From Linepithema humile (lineage: Eukaryota > Arthropoda > Insecta > Hymenoptera > Formicidae), in NCBI RefSeq assembly GCF_040581485.1, contig NC_090131.1, positions 20,658,532 through 20,722,531 on the forward strand: a DNA stretch of 64,000 bases, written 5' to 3'. Both the position numbers and the translations under genes were made by a program. Below the pieces are notes generated by a model that did no database searches, was not told the DNA's origin, and was given only the letters and a program-made list of their open reading frames with translations. Below are positions 62,060 through 64,000 of the stretch, in pieces. Position 1 is the first letter of the stretch, and the number at the start of each line of letters is the position of its first letter.

Positions 62060-64000
62060 ACAATAATGCAATTAAAAAATTATATACGTATTAATGAGAC
62101 ATACGTAATGCTCGCTAATAGTTAATACTCTCGAACCACTTTTTGATATTAAAAAATGTTACTAGGCTTAAAAAGTCTGTTACAGATTTATGCTTATACA
62201 TACTTTATATGCTTATACATACTATTTATGCTTATACATTATACAGACTTAAAGTTGAAAGAGCTGGGATACGACGCTATATGTGCAGTATGTGCAAGTG
62301 ATGTGCGCGCGGACATATCTAGCAAATACATTTATCAGCATACATATATATAGCAACAATAATAAAGATGTCATGTAATACGTGTCCGAATAAAATGAAA
62401 ATAAGCCATGGGCATAGGTGAAACACCGTAATGGCATTTGCACGTACACGCTTCGCGTCTGACCCGATTCATTTTTTACTACTACTTGCGCCTAAGCGCA
62501 AACGGTCACCACCGTAGATTCGATCTGCTCACATCTCTTCCACCGGTTTCTCACCGGTAGGTTTCATGTGCTTATGTATCCTGGCTCTCGTAGACCTTAT
62601 ATTTTTATACTTCACGTATCTACGATACAGCAACGTGGTTTACGTTGCATGTCAATTTTGCAGGTGCGCTTGACGTTAGCGATTGATCACACTGCCTCGT
62701 AGTTTTTCATTCTGCGTCCAGTAATCGTAAATTGTAAAATGTCGTTTTTCTATAAAGTAGAAGCATGTTAATACACGGAAGAGAAGCAATTTTTAAAAAT
62801 GTAATAATTTATCTTGCTGCTTTTTTTTTAAATTCAAATAATAAACATTGAAAATTTGACCACATATAATATTTATTTTAATAAATTTCATTACTCAAAT
62901 TATTTTAACTTTTCAATAGTTAAAATTTCATTAAATAATGGTAAATTTTCCATTTTTCTTATGTATAAAAATGTACATATTATTTTATGTCATTGTAGCA
63001 ATGCGTGCATAGAATGTGTTTGTGCGCACATCATTAATAAAATGCGAGAAACACGCGCAGAGAAAAAGTTGCACGATCCATAACAATTTGCATGTTTTAG
63101 TGTATCTAAAAATAAAGCATCGAGCAACACTGTAATGATAAGCAAGTCTCTAGTAGCAATACGTATTTGCATTGTACTTGCACGCACCGCACGCAGGGAC
63201 GTTTATAATTGTCTTTACACATCATTTGTAAACTTCCAGTGTTTACATATACATAAGTTACTTTTAAATACATAACCAGATCATTATAAATAAAGTAGTT
63301 TGGACTTCACTTTGATCTAGTTTAGCAAATTGTAGACTCATATTTCATTGCCGCGTGTTGTATTTGTATTTTATCTTAAACAGCTATTAAATTCTGAATG
63401 TAACATCACGTTGTTATGTATATGTTAATTAGGACATAGAGTAGAGACTGTTTTTTATAGCAATGGTTCCACTGGGATGTGTTAAACTGTACTGCTTCTT
63501 TTAATGTTTGACATGTTAAAGCTGCATATAAATTAAATATTATGAATACAGTTGTCATAATTTAATGTGCAAATTTATTTAATGTTAATATGTCATTAAG
63601 TATTTGACTTTACAGTATTTTTTTGGAGAAAACATGCCCTTTGAAAAGAAAAATGTTATAATTAAAATTAAAAAAAAAAATGTCATAATGCTTAAAAACT
63701 TGAATTGTAGATATCTAGTTACAATTAGTTTATTAAATGTGTAGAAGTAAAATTTGCACTAATAAGATAAGATTTCATTCATGATTAATCTTATAAGCTT
63801 TTAGTTGAGTCTTGTAAATTTGTTTTTTCATCATATCTATATTTTTATTTATATTTTTTATTTTTAACCAAGTTATGTCTATTGAGTAAAAGAAACTATT
63901 TGATCCTCTTTTATTTTTTACTAATCAACAAATATGTGATGGGCAATACGTGAAACAAAACATCTTTATCTACAATGTTTGAATATTAAATACTTTGTCC
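62060..64000. other. No gene resolved; probably intron or 5' flank of the unknown gene
   Basis: No further exon of the minus-strand gene could be placed with confidence. 62400-62700 is GC-richer and may be regulatory or an untranslated exon. The rest is AT-rich. Confidence 0.4.

Overview
This is a eukaryotic, almost certainly insect, nuclear window. The host genes have short GT-AG introns. The DNA is AT-rich but CpG is not depleted, and the transposons (R1-clade non-LTR, Copia, Penelope-like, ZMYM1-type hAT, many palindromic MITEs) are typical of insects. Hymenoptera, for example an ant, is my best guess; that is inference only.

Host genes. RpS11 (uS17) lies at 11541-12691 (+) in four coding exons. 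A LysM-domain membrane protein of the LYSMD3/4 family lies at 16290-17377 (-) in three coding exons. COA5/PET191, a cytochrome c oxidase assembly factor with twin CX9C motifs, lies at 56438-57084 (+) in three exons. The C-terminal exons of a conserved-looking but unrecognised protein lie at 59869-62053 (-), and its 5' part is not resolved. Positions 1-11500 hold no gene I can support beyond one possible leftward first exon near 2.9-3.5 kb.

Repeat-built middle (17.5-56.1 kb). A segment of about 5-6 kb occurs three times: L (17.56-23.32 kb), M (40.6-44.4 kb, same orientation as L) and R (49.4-55.6 kb, inverted). M and R are arms of a larger nested palindrome centred near 48.6 kb. Each copy carries exon-like cassettes whose edges are good splice sites. 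Most begin with an acceptor followed by ATCAAC and end with a donor. A 10-mer, GTCGGGAGTG, recurs in all the long cassettes in the same sense. A 752-bp tandem array (27.5-32.2 kb, six full units and one partial) carries another cassette with the same ATCAAC start in every unit, read on the minus strand and encoding Tyr-Gly-rich sequence in one frame. Together they look like an expanded family of spliced, probably non-coding or small-peptide transcription units. A possible distant single-copy relative sits at 13.5-15.1 kb.

Transposon insertions. A degenerate R1-clade element (23.32-27.5 kb) interrupts the L copy inside a cassette exon. A 5'-truncated Penelope-like fragment with a GIY-YIG domain lies at 32.34-33.3 kb. 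A decayed Copia element (about 34.0-40.16 kb) is split by a 4.5-kb hAT element (35451-39977) with a perfect 8-bp target-site duplication, and that hAT itself contains a 460-bp MITE. Further MITEs and a 71-bp tandem repeat decorate the L, M and R copies, and an inverted repeat lies directly upstream of COA5.
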